64,000 bases of DNA from NCBI GenBank assembly GCA_016713305.1, contig JADJPK010000021.1:8999-72998 (forward strand). The letters run 5' to 3'. The notes beneath the pieces are model-generated. The model worked only from the letters and a program-made list of their open reading frames with translations, ran no database searches and was not told the origin of the DNA. This document shows, piece by piece, positions 22,801 through 26,032 of the stretch. The stretch is from Betaproteobacteria bacterium. Its GTDB lineage: Bacteria > Pseudomonadota > Gammaproteobacteria > Burkholderiales > Ga0077523. The position numbers and the translations under genes are program-made. The first letter of the stretch is position 1. Each line of letters begins with the position of its first letter.

Positions 22801-24481
22801 CGTCGATGTGACGGTCAGTGCCCGGAGCGACGATCACGCCGTGACGGTGACGCCGTCGCTCAGCACCACGGATCTTGCAGTGTCCGGACAGCCGGCCGGA
22901 GGCACCGCGCGCATCGTGGTGACGGCCGATGCCGAGGACGGACGCTCCGCCGAAGCGTGGTTCGACTACACCGCCGGTGCCGTGGCCGTGTACGGGACCG
23001 TCTTCCACGACCGCAACGCCGACGGCGTGCGTCAGGCGGGCGAGGAGGCGGTCGACGGGGTCCGGCTGTTCGCCGATGTGGACGGCAACGGTCAGCGCGG
23101 CGAGGACGAACCCACCTCGTGGACCGATGCCAACGGCGACTACCGGCTCACGGCCAGTCCGCTGGCAAGCCTCACGATCGTGCAGGAGCTGCCAGCCGGC
23201 TGGACGCCGACCTCCGGCGCATCGCGGGAGGTGGAGGCGGGCGGGCCCGGCACGATCGTCTCCGGTACCGACTTCGGCATCGCGCCGACCGAACTGGTGG
23301 CCATCGGTGCCGATCGCACGGTGCTGGAAGGCGACGAGATATCGTTGCACGCGGTGCTGGCCGATGCACTGTCCGATCCGGACAAGTTCGACTACCGCTG
23401 GACCCTGTCCGACGCTGCCGGCCAGGAGGTCGCGCAGGCCGACGGCAGCGACGCCTTGTTCACCGTTCCCGACGATGGCGAGTGGCTCGTGCGGTTCGAC
23501 GTGTTGCGCGCCGACGGCACGCCGACGCACTACACCGATTCGCTGAAGGTGACCGCGCTGGAAGTGGCGCCCACCGTGGCGGTGAGCGGTCCGTCCCGCG
23601 TGGTGCACGGGGCCGTGGCCCGCTTCGACGTCCAGGTGGCCGATCCCGGCGACGACACGATCTCCGAGGTGCGCATCGACTGGGGCGACGGTTCCGGCGT
23701 GGAAGTCTTCACCGTCGGCTTGTCGGACTCGATGTCGTTCGAGCACGCCTTCATGGGCGCCGCCACTGCACTGTCGAGATGGGTGAGCGTGACCGTGGTG
23801 AACGACGACGGGGCCGCGAACGTGGGACGGGCGCTGGTCGAAGTGATGCCGGATCTTCTTTCGGTCACCTCGGTGGACGCGGAAGCCTCGGGCTTCCTCA
23901 TCCGCTTCGACCGGCCGATCGACGGCGGCAGCGTGAATCTCTACAGCGGGGCCGGGAACGAGGCCGGTCCTGCGGACATCGTCGTGACGGACTCGCGCGG
24001 GTTCGCGGTGCGTGGCTCGCTGTTCGTGGATGCCGGAGAAGGGGCCGTGCGATTCGTGAAGAGCGGCTCGGTGCTCGGCGCGGATACCTATACCGTGACC
24101 GTGTGCGGCGGCGACGGGGGATTCGTCGATGTGATGGGCGGTGCGCTCGACGGCAACGGTGACGGTATCGCAGGCGACGACACCTCGGCCGTGGTCACGG
24201 TGGAGGCGCAGGATGTTCCGGTGCTGAGCGTGGGCGATTTCGCGCGCGGCCCGGGGGCAATCCACGGTCCTGCCGCTGACGTTGAGCAACGCCGCCGGCG
24301 TGACGCGCCTGGACTTCGAGGTACGCCACGATCCTGCACTGCTTGCGGTGGATTCCATCGCCTTCGCTCCGGGAATCGACGGGATGCTGTCCGTGGACGT
24401 CACGAGCGGCGGCATGCGAGTCGCAGTGCAGTTCTCGTCGCCGCTGGCCGCCAGCACGGCGATCCTGCGATTGGCGGTTAG
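4754..24481 (+). CDS. Giant protein, fragment 3 (RTX, LamG, FG-GAP, LRR, golvesin, PKD core)
   Basis: Nearly 20 kb reads without a stop, from the continuation of fragment 2 (first in-frame ATG at 4778) to about 24257. After that point the residues up to the stop at 24481 are basic, out-of-frame sequence. Domains in order: the last N-terminal module with loop DRDGKVRVNEL; RTX blocks; two PPC-like domains; further RTX islands; LamG; FG-GAP repeats enclosing a second LamG and a PA14-like domain; ELWxxDGT repeats; a short RTX stretch; LRRs; golvesin-like halves around a glycine-rich insert; SdrD-B-like; PKD; and an immunoglobulin-like segment. Very long frames on the complementary strand (for example 4352-15181) are by-products of the codon bias. 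Confidence 0.8.
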   Translation: MHLVEFRDVGLDLGTFISDYVTPIVAEVKKITDNLQPIIDVLADPIPVISDLAGKPISLIDIARMIVPPEQFNVDLVKDVSGILTFINSIPTDVDSLVIPFGGFKVYDGSDPSLQGDLTNGKSTFRENFTPTNSKTYDFDAEIAKLETQKPDAKATTDFTKKITKQSFGDMISFPVLKDPGQIFGLMMGKEATLVRIDPGPLKFEFRYSQYFPIFGPLGASIEGRIGIDIDLALGYDTLGIKRFAAGGFRNPLQLMDGFFLDDLDENGVDVAELTLSGGLSAQAEINLLVAQAGVGGGIFATVDFNLHDPDRDGKVRVNELATNFLNEAKYGDPLLAPLAIFDVSGSVEAQIFAYLRINLFFFKISKEFDIGPSIPLLSFDVPFTRIPTLATELSDGVLQLNMGTHAGDRLEGDLADGGEAFFVEQAGAGKGRVWAPSLGVTHAMAQTYDATSRLVALGGLGDDMLDVRGIADTNLLVEFEGGSGADTVYLGASRGEVKGGEGDDLLVGGSAGDLLIGEAGADAILGGGGSDLVVGDRLRFDEDGLVVNAAAAITDGTDLLEGGEGADLIIGGGGADRIAGEYWTAGSQWAQGGDDLIFADGAVLRLATAGSFLAPTGIDQTSRGSSSGNDIVHGQGGNDRIWGGRGDDEIDGGIGNDTIRGEDGFDVLSGGEGADWIDGGAHDDTIFGGEGGDEIDGAAGNDLIRGEGGNDLLRGGAGVDTIHGDAGDDRILGEADPDRLFGDAGDDIIDGGGSNDGISGGDGNDTLYGASGNDVVTGDDGDDTLSGGDGSDVLWGGAEGAVRSAFDLLDSTHFMLPPGFAEAEAQYPTGFTAPRIVPTIFAGQSFAGAALDGRDRIDGDAGIDFVFGGGQADVLHGGADSDYVDGGIDNDEVFGDAGDDVIRGGLHDDNLNGGTGIDQLYGDDGSDRLFGQAGRVGDPGEGGDASVAEGSQAGQRLWGGAGMDSLYAHSETVLPAFDPADLDAQIVAQARAIAAVEVTLRGDELHGGADGDWLYGNLRQDTLIGDGGNDWVSGDALAGPAYATNLLADMVGGDDLLVGGAGEDQLLGGGGRDVLYGGADTDWLEGQDGRDELYGGSWIDMLVLDTNPLYTELGDTLDGHRADAPGAVTLDDNATDILLIEGTQNADTIRIGQTLDGQLHVDLNGTVFLAPWGRNEVQADGTTRFVPYVEQFRIAGLGGSDDIGFVTQRSGDVVPLDVALLTARSDDFVAVIDGGQGNDVIRGTGGRDRIDGGRGSDVIYGMDGDDRLWGDTGSGDAQDVDTLYGGQGDDDLLGGQGSNLLYAWSVDPAAGRQFGAFVDRAGGLHDDDGDANADGVLDVARDYDGDGTLDTAPFALEDTGLDRMLGGEHADHLYGGTGVAFLDGNGGGDTLYRASGETFESMGGGLDGEDDAAWKQYARETGKVWYVSATGADDVITVDFVTEPGLLADHHLVTRLTDNNGNVSFAAQVRLDFNALDSTGKPVWDAEDTIVALEALQARDGQGQGAADQSQALAGGLLPGEGDFDVILIDAGAGNDTVTVGPTTQKTVWIDAGSGDDRVTLLSGNAILVDRAEYGTRNDTQATARDLVADIADSRPDALGPDGIAASVRLEGLTLDNPADVDWFAFSLDAPASGSLRVESASDADGIELDVFNADGTPAASGSALPAGPDAPDAGASSNDAKERATPLGALQALAAVTGLTLHDGSDVDWFEFVLDRDGLAGDAIAVETSAQSAHATLTLVDGNGAEIARAEGGGSISLDLQGRAAGRYWLRVGSPTGGFGYTLRPQVDTLRVETSTDATGATVQTSVREPATAVLDLSASGGEGVSLAGLQAGTQYLVRVRSAAAVPTLSDLVFDLGTAKAVVDLAARSDLVRRDVIVGGAGRDVLSGGMGEDWIFGGTGNDVLTGGLDRQAEDLLFGGEGDDVFQIVPDSLPLLRGSDQTYVPTFADRFDGGAGDDQALFLGGDVDRLGQSVPDWVSVRWNRFLQRYEFTAAQWDIANQGFVVDRTVLSGRALEASMAQPWILPADAHFRLAAGTSALVSVTVARDDTNRNAADLASDLARALSDAGFGTALPAVDVEIVDGWLRLSSPAALTLAADAADAAVTHLGFQSRMTGAPIYAQDYQFYQARSVERTVIDTQAGDDQVRADSGYVFPNTASQWGIDPGDYEQRALIGGLEIRGGDGNDRLFGGAQDDTIDGGDGADVIMGGGGDDAITGGPADDLLAGNTVLAPDAFEMVTRNGVADGNDEAGFATWLPQVRAGTLVEGLTFHPGDSSDWYVIDTPDALRTSEDLRRAWLDGSMIDVAGVVQVGDALVETGQHLAFELFAAEDTDPSESGVTLVPRDNFSGVPEHYLLHVISEVQATPNFASRGIVLDGVHNPSNHQVADYVTVGTRASLEMTTQVTLEAWIKPTGTGSSATDGGIIVNREGEYEIARFPDGSIRWAFANSSLGWQWYDTGVVARAGEWTHVAVVYDNGTVRTYRNGELAHTQQGTGTIGDVSGDLDDFRIGGRQSTPYGQNFAGAIDEVRVWNTARTAAEIRENHERVLSGAEAGLQGYWRFEDSADAVPGMAGDQVLDLSANGNHGTLANQSTPASENNASFTFGEPLSGAAMVSDFGTGRYRIEFSLDVGATLDLPSSVSDESIASATLGGAPVVIPVGDIDGDGSQDSVVASRQNVLDPATGQRVHAVTIALGNAPALQESNGSWVDTRFSIVLPAPLVTTAGTSGSRIFAAGDVDGDGIGDLAVSVLGTATSDGLYLLFGRGSWSNFTLAPESNDSQRYFAGDFAVGAAGDVTPVIGQGLDVTIYPQSAPDALVFDGNDRIEIPASSVDGGPDTLGLSADASIEMRLRLDVPVGGDGKFDFGGDAVQRMALLERVDVAEGRTFSLWVDLEGRLTAGSSRPDGSFDGAQSAAGAVTAGRWFDLALVMDRTTNTLAIYVDGVALDLVTQNSPGQGFAVPEPQSLIVGGTGSAAPDVTGLIGQIDEVAAWSAALTGAEIAAHREQGFDAEAAGLQGWWRFAEGAGFVAADSSTGGNDGWLGGIPAEGSSEPADPNVVPQRSVAVIDKDLTQSTELVTGADRLQLGDLDRDFTVRTSGTLFVDHDGPVTFFVTGAGSSRLRIDGDVVAAVAMQGGGQSFTVDLDRGYRDIVLDTVSEGDVGVSLQWNPDGGSTGQAIAQDRWVRTTAGPNDTTLQVYDDLVFANSTSATVLHGRPREAWIDASVPAAFAQAVAGTQTTGVGDALGDAREDFVTLAGDTLSVRSGGSIPGQDSGLLSAVVTGTLDHPFAGLQVARAGDLDGDLHEDLLLMGTGGSYVIFSAGLQGTRAIDTLIASGKAAVLSSGAFTAAGDVNGDGIDDLAGTVLERSNGLDGADVEHTVVRVYLGDTDRTALVANLAGRNGVAAPDIVLEPAIAQYAPAGALPPATARVGTLGTVAHGGVARSILAVASPDALRLYAGLPLETTPENVLVGAGPAQPVERFRFELATPLSTRVVSNDPEGQTISAGQAADASQATGFQGSSAGERLSETYAIGDVSGDGREDYFVGGTDRGYIVFGPVSPQGMGDISLEADLIVDGALGRLASGGGDVNGDGVDDLVFVSDRHADNTRTLTLIHGGLGLPRELTADWVTSVGTSRARTLTLGTALQGTGDATVSLLDWNADGHADVLLTTSSATNLSAAGTMSRVLSGERLMAGIPSQMLMVRNDRTSTTDGILAAALGRQGAATSAAPSFSAIVAGDVNGDGLDDVLVSNSGFLTFTGTGESVGRVYLFYGRPTASGTVVALFLDQADAIVQDPFLGSTLAALGDVDGDGYDDFAIGRTKEAVKAGAADLNREGSVLVFRGDDVFYGLHSGVDAAFAVSRLEGAGDPSVVSVGGAVTVTAGDFDGVGRTDLAVGETSRILGDKDSALIFEQDLRGETAVFFDVSGATGALQFADAGWRMRGQFASDQSGVLSSTPALDANADGLDDLFIGAAGADRSGGAVANRTGRVQFVAGASIEAALPPAEDILDLVNSPLGDFLTDTGTGRPEIFSGLDLNGDGSDDFSLAAGETEQWYRFTTLGDGEPGSMVRVTPGNTDDALLAPKLPKVTAGNAAVVASVLDTQNGGLYAAERFDVTGRITGWDMYTVASGRSITPVILRLADDGSYEVTGIGRTRLIGTGGAQHFDFDVVSGSDAVGPDSWFGWKDGGVSVSNTGVVPFNYGGDPVALVADASTIGTSLDAGDRFTPILTNLARTYSINATASVDTVLEFDLGAYADWVLDPQQLARATLRLDVAVNPAAPVTLNSLDRVTVVGDAIYFTADDGLNGVELWVSDGTRGGTHRLTDLAHSAAITALAAVDGTLVFAVQEAGSYSLWKAAGGSVEKIVEGTGTVSSLQAAGGRLFHTVVAGGQTTLRVMDMQTGADAEVAGSANRTLSERTVFDGTLYFILDGALARVTGTSVEAVAGQTFTGANTLVTAPGALVFTAQPGGTPDREVFAYRSNGTFQQLSNVPGAASNAADLAIAGDRVYFAAQDSAAGATDAYHQHGRELWSAALDGTGAVEAANLGQTDANPYTYTAYRQEPIYIYILWIPILIGYKSVPYDVYVQGQVVSSSPDVIAATQDRAYFTAEASGARTLWTAGSNGAVQQVTATGTGQSFGTPVRSAVAGSRLYFVDQNSLWFADGATATRVGTFAVAPDQFQTVGERLAFRADGYLWTTDGTVQGTWRLDNALPEPATLAFSVLAAEGDGVATAADLSAPVRQTLTATFDAGEALEFDLTSTIRAALAAGETRLTLRLEGASAATQLTNMRIGAGGAVRELGIAMEARDHGLLLDLMSEGGSILERGKSVIDMRAMESGTYLLRAHRADASSASPAAFSLQVQAPKMGAVHADSDRDRIEGGDGDDRIAGNGSLDRLFGDSGADVFIAEDVEVRDLAAEDAVEAVTAESGDLSNIVPRDADPVVSIADDALRVGLADALGVAVTRDYLGNPLVRGEFRTGDLAELTRLDLGFLGIGDLAGLEFATNVVTLDLAGNGLTDTDLLVLLPGRSTSGDTAGHPTGMSALQFLALDRNSIDLRDVAVSATQSGQPLAFLRTLRGLSLDGMTLAHPLDAAALEALEFLSIDGTGTATLDSLAPLTALRVLSARDNAIVDVAPLAHLDALATVRLDGNRIRDLSALLGERIIDDGDAGFVTFGDWQVNLRPADGAFEDDYRYTDVAAEGGEVRWTFEDLDPGEYRVLTTWIAADSRSDAVTVRVQGSDSSAVVQGLPLFAGTLPSTGTGAVTGGRAVVIDTSGDVPTISGDDDDPDTFYGTPFTVSVEGGVARFYVAGSLHIPADTLKVVGTRALSLIVADDVAIDAGARFDVAADGTVAGAGGGDGGTGGAAGTGGDGAMTVGTPGYGGGGGGGGYWYGTGHYGGNGTASGAGAAGTAGSGGTSGTAGEGGVGNVAGGGIAGGGGSSGAAGGAGAAAGGGYGGAPNGGWGLSGTSNGGGSGASGGAGGAGGGGLNVAETGALGGGGGGAGGGGGAGGGGGGSGSGGSGGGGGAGGQGGFFTTGGTGGSGGMGGVGGTGGDGADGGAGGAGGAGGGAIEIVSLGRLVVNGAAFDASGGDGTAGTGSVDSPEAGTGGTGGYGGGAGSGGGGWGATAGGYGGSGGTGGTGGAGGAGATGGTGGGGAGGTVKLQGTLIEASDLDVNASGGAGGNAGQDGRFVFATNNGHTFAGSTVQARQELVDGSRDGNPFVAPSAAAVETPYLPDLQGGAAVFGLLPVDAATLLSAEVLASAPEGAPAVVIRVDDATALFGQDFKGFDLLLFANLSAQTLDIPQLGAGELGYRYALQVAGLANDARFGDGDGPVTLDHLDAGQIFATLIPETAQAVSVSASRGTVNYTAAVESLDDGAVLYVRQPGASVVVDQRDAPAGQTYGGQAWQEIATVRVGDTSDSLEVVITDAAAGLVAADAVRLVKVDRPLQDLSFITLTGNPLDNRAVDIHAEAMRGNGVTVDLDQTTAPAIAPIANAGSADPGTTTFVGLAVSGTPGVDVTVSARSDDHAVTVTPSLSTTDLAVSGQPAGGTARIVVTADAEDGRSAEAWFDYTAGAVAVYGTVFHDRNADGVRQAGEEAVDGVRLFADVDGNGQRGEDEPTSWTDANGDYRLTASPLASLTIVQELPAGWTPTSGASREVEAGGPGTIVSGTDFGIAPTELVAIGADRTVLEGDEISLHAVLADALSDPDKFDYRWTLSDAAGQEVAQADGSDALFTVPDDGEWLVRFDVLRADGTPTHYTDSLKVTALEVAPTVAVSGPSRVVHGAVARFDVQVADPGDDTISEVRIDWGDGSGVEVFTVGLSDSMSFEHAFMGAATALSRWVSVTVVNDDGAANVGRALVEVMPDLLSVTSVDAEASGFLIRFDRPIDGGSVNLYSGAGNEAGPADIVVTDSRGFAVRGSLFVDAGEGAVRFVKSGSVLGADTYTVTVCGGDGGFVDVMGGALDGNGDGIAGDDTSAVVTVEAQDVPVLSVGDFARGPGAIHGPAADVEQRRRRDAPGLRGTPRSCTACGGFHRLRSGNRRDAVRGRHERRHASRSAVLVAAGRQHGDPAIGG
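6125..8065 (+). repeat. RTX (hemolysin-type) calcium-binding repeat block A
   Basis: Dense GGxGxDxhxx nonapeptides occur, such as GGEGDDLLVG, GGDGNDTLYG and GDAGDDRILG. Two loop-out insertions interrupt them, at about 7150-7310 and 7640-7750. This is the classic parallel beta-roll that folds on calcium outside the cell. Confidence 0.93.
8440..8960 (+). repeat. RTX repeat block B
   Basis: GGQGNDVIRG, GGRGSDVIYG and GGQGDDDLLG repeats are followed by an insertion with an EF-hand-like run (DDDGDANADGVLD near 8735). A last pair of repeats lies at about 8850-8930. Confidence 0.85.
9480..10125 (+). other. Two PPC-like (bacterial pre-peptidase C-terminal) domains
   Basis: Two consecutive segments carry the pattern NDxxxxA, then LxNPxDVDWFxFxL, then a beta strand and YxLRV/YTLRP. 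The motifs are NPADVDWFAFSL at about 9607 and DGSDVDWFEFVL at about 9865. PPC domains are beta sandwiches common in exported proteins. Confidence 0.65.
10380..11440 (+). repeat. RTX islands C and D with an intervening beta module
   Basis: RTX repeats recur at 10384-10540 (GGAGRDVLSG, GGTGNDVLTG) and 11275-11435 (GGDGNDRLFG, GGDGADVIMG). Between them, at about 10840-11090, is a module like that at 1930-2440, with LASDLARAL and a following SLxLxA-type strand. Confidence 0.75.
11870..12450 (+). other. LamG/concanavalin-like domain 1
   Basis: Typical LamG landmarks are TLEAWIKPTG, GEWTHVAVVYDNG, YRNGELA, FAGAIDEVRVWNTART and GLQGYWRFED. These domains usually bind glycans or proteins on surfaces. 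Confidence 0.8.
13195..13830 (+). other. LamG/concanavalin-like domain 2
   Basis: It begins with ALVFDGNDRIEIPASS and continues with FSLWVDLEGRLTAGS, RWFDLALVMDRTTNTLAIY, IGQIDEVAAWSAALTGAEI and GLQGWWRFAEGAG. It is inserted within the FG-GAP repeat region. Confidence 0.78.
13935..14260 (+). other. PA14-like beta domain
   Basis: The pattern FTVRTSGTLFV, then a D/G-rich loop, then SRLRIDGDVVAA and VSLQWNPDGGS matches the strand order of PA14-like carbohydrate-binding domains (a displayed 'x-L-x-I-D-G' strand and a final 'L-x-W' strand). The assignment is by eye only. Confidence 0.45.
17590..18880 (+). repeat. ELWxxDGT-type repeat region
   Basis: Repeats such as VELWVSDGTRGGTHRLTDL (17672), SLWKAAGG, ELWSAALDGTG, TLWTAGSNG, SLWFADGATATRVG and YLWTTDGTVQGTWRL recur, with strands like VYFAAQD between them. 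This family is common in very large exported proteins. A Tyr/Ile-rich stretch at 18415-18510 interrupts the pattern. Confidence 0.7.
19675..20240 (+). repeat. Leucine-rich repeat region
   Basis: About seven LRR-like units occur: LTRLDLGFLGIGDLAGL, VVTLDLAGNGLTDTDLL, LQFLALDRNSIDL, LRGLSLDGMTL, LEFLSIDGTGTATL, LRVLSARDNAI and ATVRLDGNRIRDL. LRRs usually serve protein binding. A short RTX stretch (19370-19460) precedes them. Confidence 0.75.
20240..22595 (+). other. Golvesin-like domain apparently split by a large insert
   Basis: The N-terminal half (IIDDGDAGFVTFGDW, then DDYRYTD, VRWTFEDLDPGEYRVLTTW) lies at 20235-20480. A matching C-terminal half (VVVDQRDAPAGQ, AWQEIATVRVGDTSDSLEV, AADAVRLVKV) lies at 22420-22590. 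In golvesin-like domains these are contiguous; here about 640 residues separate them. Confidence 0.6.
20795..21780 (+). repeat. Glycine-rich low-complexity segment
   Basis: About 330 residues consist mostly of Gly with Ala, Thr and Ser (GGTGG, GGAGG, GGGGG runs). One short non-Gly segment near 21460-21500 reads IEIVSLGRLVVNGAAFDASG. It looks like PE-PGRS or spidroin-like sequence and sits inside the golvesin-like domain. Confidence 0.85.
22985..23850 (+). other. SdrD-B-like domain followed by a PKD domain
   Basis: The first part has the SdrD-B signature: YGTVFHDRNADGVRQAGEE, then VDGNGQRGEDEPTSWTD and NGDYRLTA. An intervening strand-rich segment is followed by a PKD domain at 23565-23850, with VAVSGPSRVVHGA, VRIDWGDGSG and FEHAF. 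Confidence 0.7.
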
Positions 24482-25275
24482 CGTTCCCCCGGGCGCGGAC
24501 TACGGCAAGGCGACCGTGCTCGATCTCGCGGACGTCCGGTTCCGGCGCGAAGGTGCGGGAGGCGAGATCGTCACGGGCGACGCCGTGGCGGACGATGCCG
24601 TGGCCGTGACGGCCTTCTTCATGGACACGAGCGGCAACGGCGGCTACAGCATGCTGGACGTGCAGCGGCTGCAGCGCGTGGTGACGGGACTGGACAGCGG
24701 CTTCGGCGCCTATCCGAACGTGGACCCGGTCATCGTGGGCGATCTGAATGCCAACGGGCAGCTCACCTCGCTGGACGTGAACCGCTTCCTGCAGTTCGTT
24801 CAGGGACAGGTGCGGCCGGAGATTCCGTCACTGCCGGCGGGCTACCTCCCGGCCGATCCGGAAGGTGCGGACCGTTCGCTGCAACTGGGCGATGCCACAG
24901 GCGAACGCGGCGACGTGGTGCTGGTGCCGATCGTCATCGACGAGACGGACGGGCTGGAATCGTTCACGGCGACCCTCGTCTTCGACACGACCCGGCTCGA
25001 CTATCGCGGCACCACGCTGACCGGAGACTATCCGTATCGCCTGCTCCGTCAGAAAGGCGGAGTCATCACGCTCGACGTCGCACGGCTCAACCCGCTGACA
25101 GACGGCGCGGGCGCCCTTGCCCATCTGGAGTTCCGGATCAGGGACGACGCGCCGGCGGGGAACGCATTCGTGGATCTGCAGCGCGCCTTGGTCAACGACG
25201 GCGGATTCGATCTGGCCAGCGTTCCCGGCGCGGGCACGGACCCGACCGACGGCATCGTGACCGTGGAGGTGCCGC
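24215..25275 (+). other. Cohesin-like / dockerin-like / cohesin-like triplet
   Basis: Cohesin-like strands (TVLPLTLSNAAGVTRLDFEV, HDPALLAVDSI) occupy 24215-24600. Two dockerin type I-like calcium loops follow, DTSGNGGYSMLD (24625-24660) and DLNANGQLTSLD (24742-24777), each trailed by a helix of the form VxRxLxxV. A second cohesin-like unit (VVLVPIVIDETDGLESF, VFDTTRLDYRG) spans 24865-25275. The break at 24253-24257 lies inside the first cohesin. Confidence 0.62.
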
Positions 25276-25550
25276 TGCCGCCCGCGCCCTTGCCGACGAC
25301 GCCCATGCCTGCCGTGGTGCCGCTCGTGGCGAGCGGGGGGGCCGGCGGCGCCTCGGTCGACTGGACTGCGGCGTGGACTGCCACGACCGCAGGGATTCCT
25401 CCGGCGGTTGCCGTGCCGCCAGCGGCGAGTGCTTCGGATCAGTGGAAGAACTCGGCCTGGGCCAGGGACCTGACGCAGCGGTTGCAGCAGATGCCGGCGG
25501 AGAAGAGCGTGCTCAAGTCGCTGCTGCGCGTGCTCGGCAAGAGCCTGTGA
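24258..25550 (+). CDS. Giant protein, fragment 4 (C-terminal cohesin/dockerin-like region)
   Basis: This is the true C terminus, read one base out of register from fragment 3 because of an extra G in the run at 24253-24257. The first ATG in frame is 24282, but the protein continues from GDFARGPGQSTVLPLTL upstream. It holds the rest of a cohesin-like domain, a dockerin-like pair of calcium loops, a second cohesin-like domain, a Pro/Ala linker and a 40-residue tail rich in Trp, Lys and Leu that ends LLRVLGKSL. The tail has no obvious LPXTG, PEP-CTERM or autotransporter barrel. It could be a type I secretion signal, though this is not demonstrable by eye. Confidence 0.75.
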   Translation, partial: QSTVLPLTLSNAAGVTRLDFEVRHDPALLAVDSIAFAPGIDGMLSVDVTSGGMRVAVQFSSPLAASTAILRLAVSVPPGADYGKATVLDLADVRFRREGAGGEIVTGDAVADDAVAVTAFFMDTSGNGGYSMLDVQRLQRVVTGLDSGFGAYPNVDPVIVGDLNANGQLTSLDVNRFLQFVQGQVRPEIPSLPAGYLPADPEGADRSLQLGDATGERGDVVLVPIVIDETDGLESFTATLVFDTTRLDYRGTTLTGDYPYRLLRQKGGVITLDVARLNPLTDGAGALAHLEFRIRDDAPAGNAFVDLQRALVNDGGFDLASVPGAGTDPTDGIVTVEVPLPPAPLPTTPMPAVVPLVASGGAGGASVDWTAAWTATTAGIPPAVAVPPAASASDQWKNSAWARDLTQRLQQMPAEKSVLKSLLRVLGKSL

Positions 25551-25634
25551 GAGTAGAACGCCGCCGGTGGTCTCCGTGGAGACGCACCGGTGGCGCGTCC
25601 CACGCATGTTTCGCCGGTGCCGGCGGCTCGCGCA

Positions 25635-25922
25635 CTATTTCCGCGTGAGCAGATAACCCAGCGGCCCGAACGAACCGAGGAGCGCGGTGGCCACGATCCA
25701 GGGCCCGGGATTGCGTCCGCGGGTCCTCGCGTCCTGCCACAGCCAGATCATCACGAGCGAGAGGGCGATGACGAGGTCCGCGAGGACCTGGGCGGTCGCG
25801 GCGTTCTGGAACTGCATGGCGAAGATGGCCACGTAGCCGTGCTGCCACAGGGCGACGGCGCTCAAGGCTCCGAACAGCAGGGCCGTGGCTGCAAGAGCGG
25901 TGCGGGGCAGGGTCAGGTTCAT
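25635..25922 (-). CDS. DUF2834 family small membrane protein
   Basis: The product is 95 residues with three predicted membrane spans, around residues 5-25, 40-60 and 73-92. The chosen ATG at 25922 follows a clear GGAGG eight bases upstream; an in-frame extension to 26024 would run through the regulatory region. The sequence, with WLWQDARxRG followed by PWIVATALLGSFGPLGYL, is the DUF2834 pattern. The biochemical role of the family is not known. It diverges from the XRE regulator at 26033 across 110 bases that contain a TTACC-N5-GGTAA site, so control by that regulator is the natural inference. Confidence 0.78.
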   Translation of the reverse strand: MNLTLPRTALAATALLFGALSAVALWQHGYVAIFAMQFQNAATAQVLADLVIALSLVMIWLWQDARTRGRNPGPWIVATALLGSFGPLGYLLTRK

Positions 25923-25980
25923 GGTGCGGTCCTCCGGTTGACGAGGCGCCCAGTCTGCGAACCGGACGGTGCAGAAACCA

Positions 25981-25995
25981 TTACCCGGCAGGTAA
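25981..25995. promoter_or_regulatory. Candidate operator TTACC-N5-GGTAA between DUF2834 and XRE genes
   Basis: A perfect inverted repeat with five-base arms, TTACC (25981-25985) and GGTAA (25991-25995), lies in the shared divergent promoter region. It is 38 bases before the regulator start. Position and symmetry fit an autoregulatory site for the MmyB-type regulator. This is inference only. Confidence 0.5.
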
Positions 25996-26032
25996 GCCTT
26001 CCGCGCCGTTCGAGGCGGTAGCATCCGCTTCC

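Larger units (their letters stand above)
1..25550 (+). other. Giant modular RTX-type surface/secreted protein locus (5' partial, three frameshifts)
   Basis: The four coding pieces listed separately are one gene. At each break the expected protein continues in another frame: after about 3535, at the GGG of 4751-4753 and at the GGGGG of 24253-24257. Each is repaired by one base. Repaired, the product shows about 8,500 residues without its N terminus. The domain mix (RTX, LamG, FG-GAP, LRR, golvesin-like, SdrD-B, PKD, cohesin/dockerin) is all extracellular and calcium-binding, so the inference is a secreted or cell-surface adhesin or matrix protein. RTX proteins usually leave by a type I secretion system, but no ABC exporter, membrane fusion protein or TolC gene is seen downstream. 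The next gene is an unrelated DUF2834 protein on the other strand. I see no transposon or decay around the breaks, so sequence error is more likely than pseudogenisation. Confidence 0.85.

Noticed and set aside
20471..24457. A 1,328-codon minus-strand frame
   Set aside because: It is complementary to glycine-rich and PKD coding sequence; the product is low-complexity Ala/Arg/Thr sequence without a domain.
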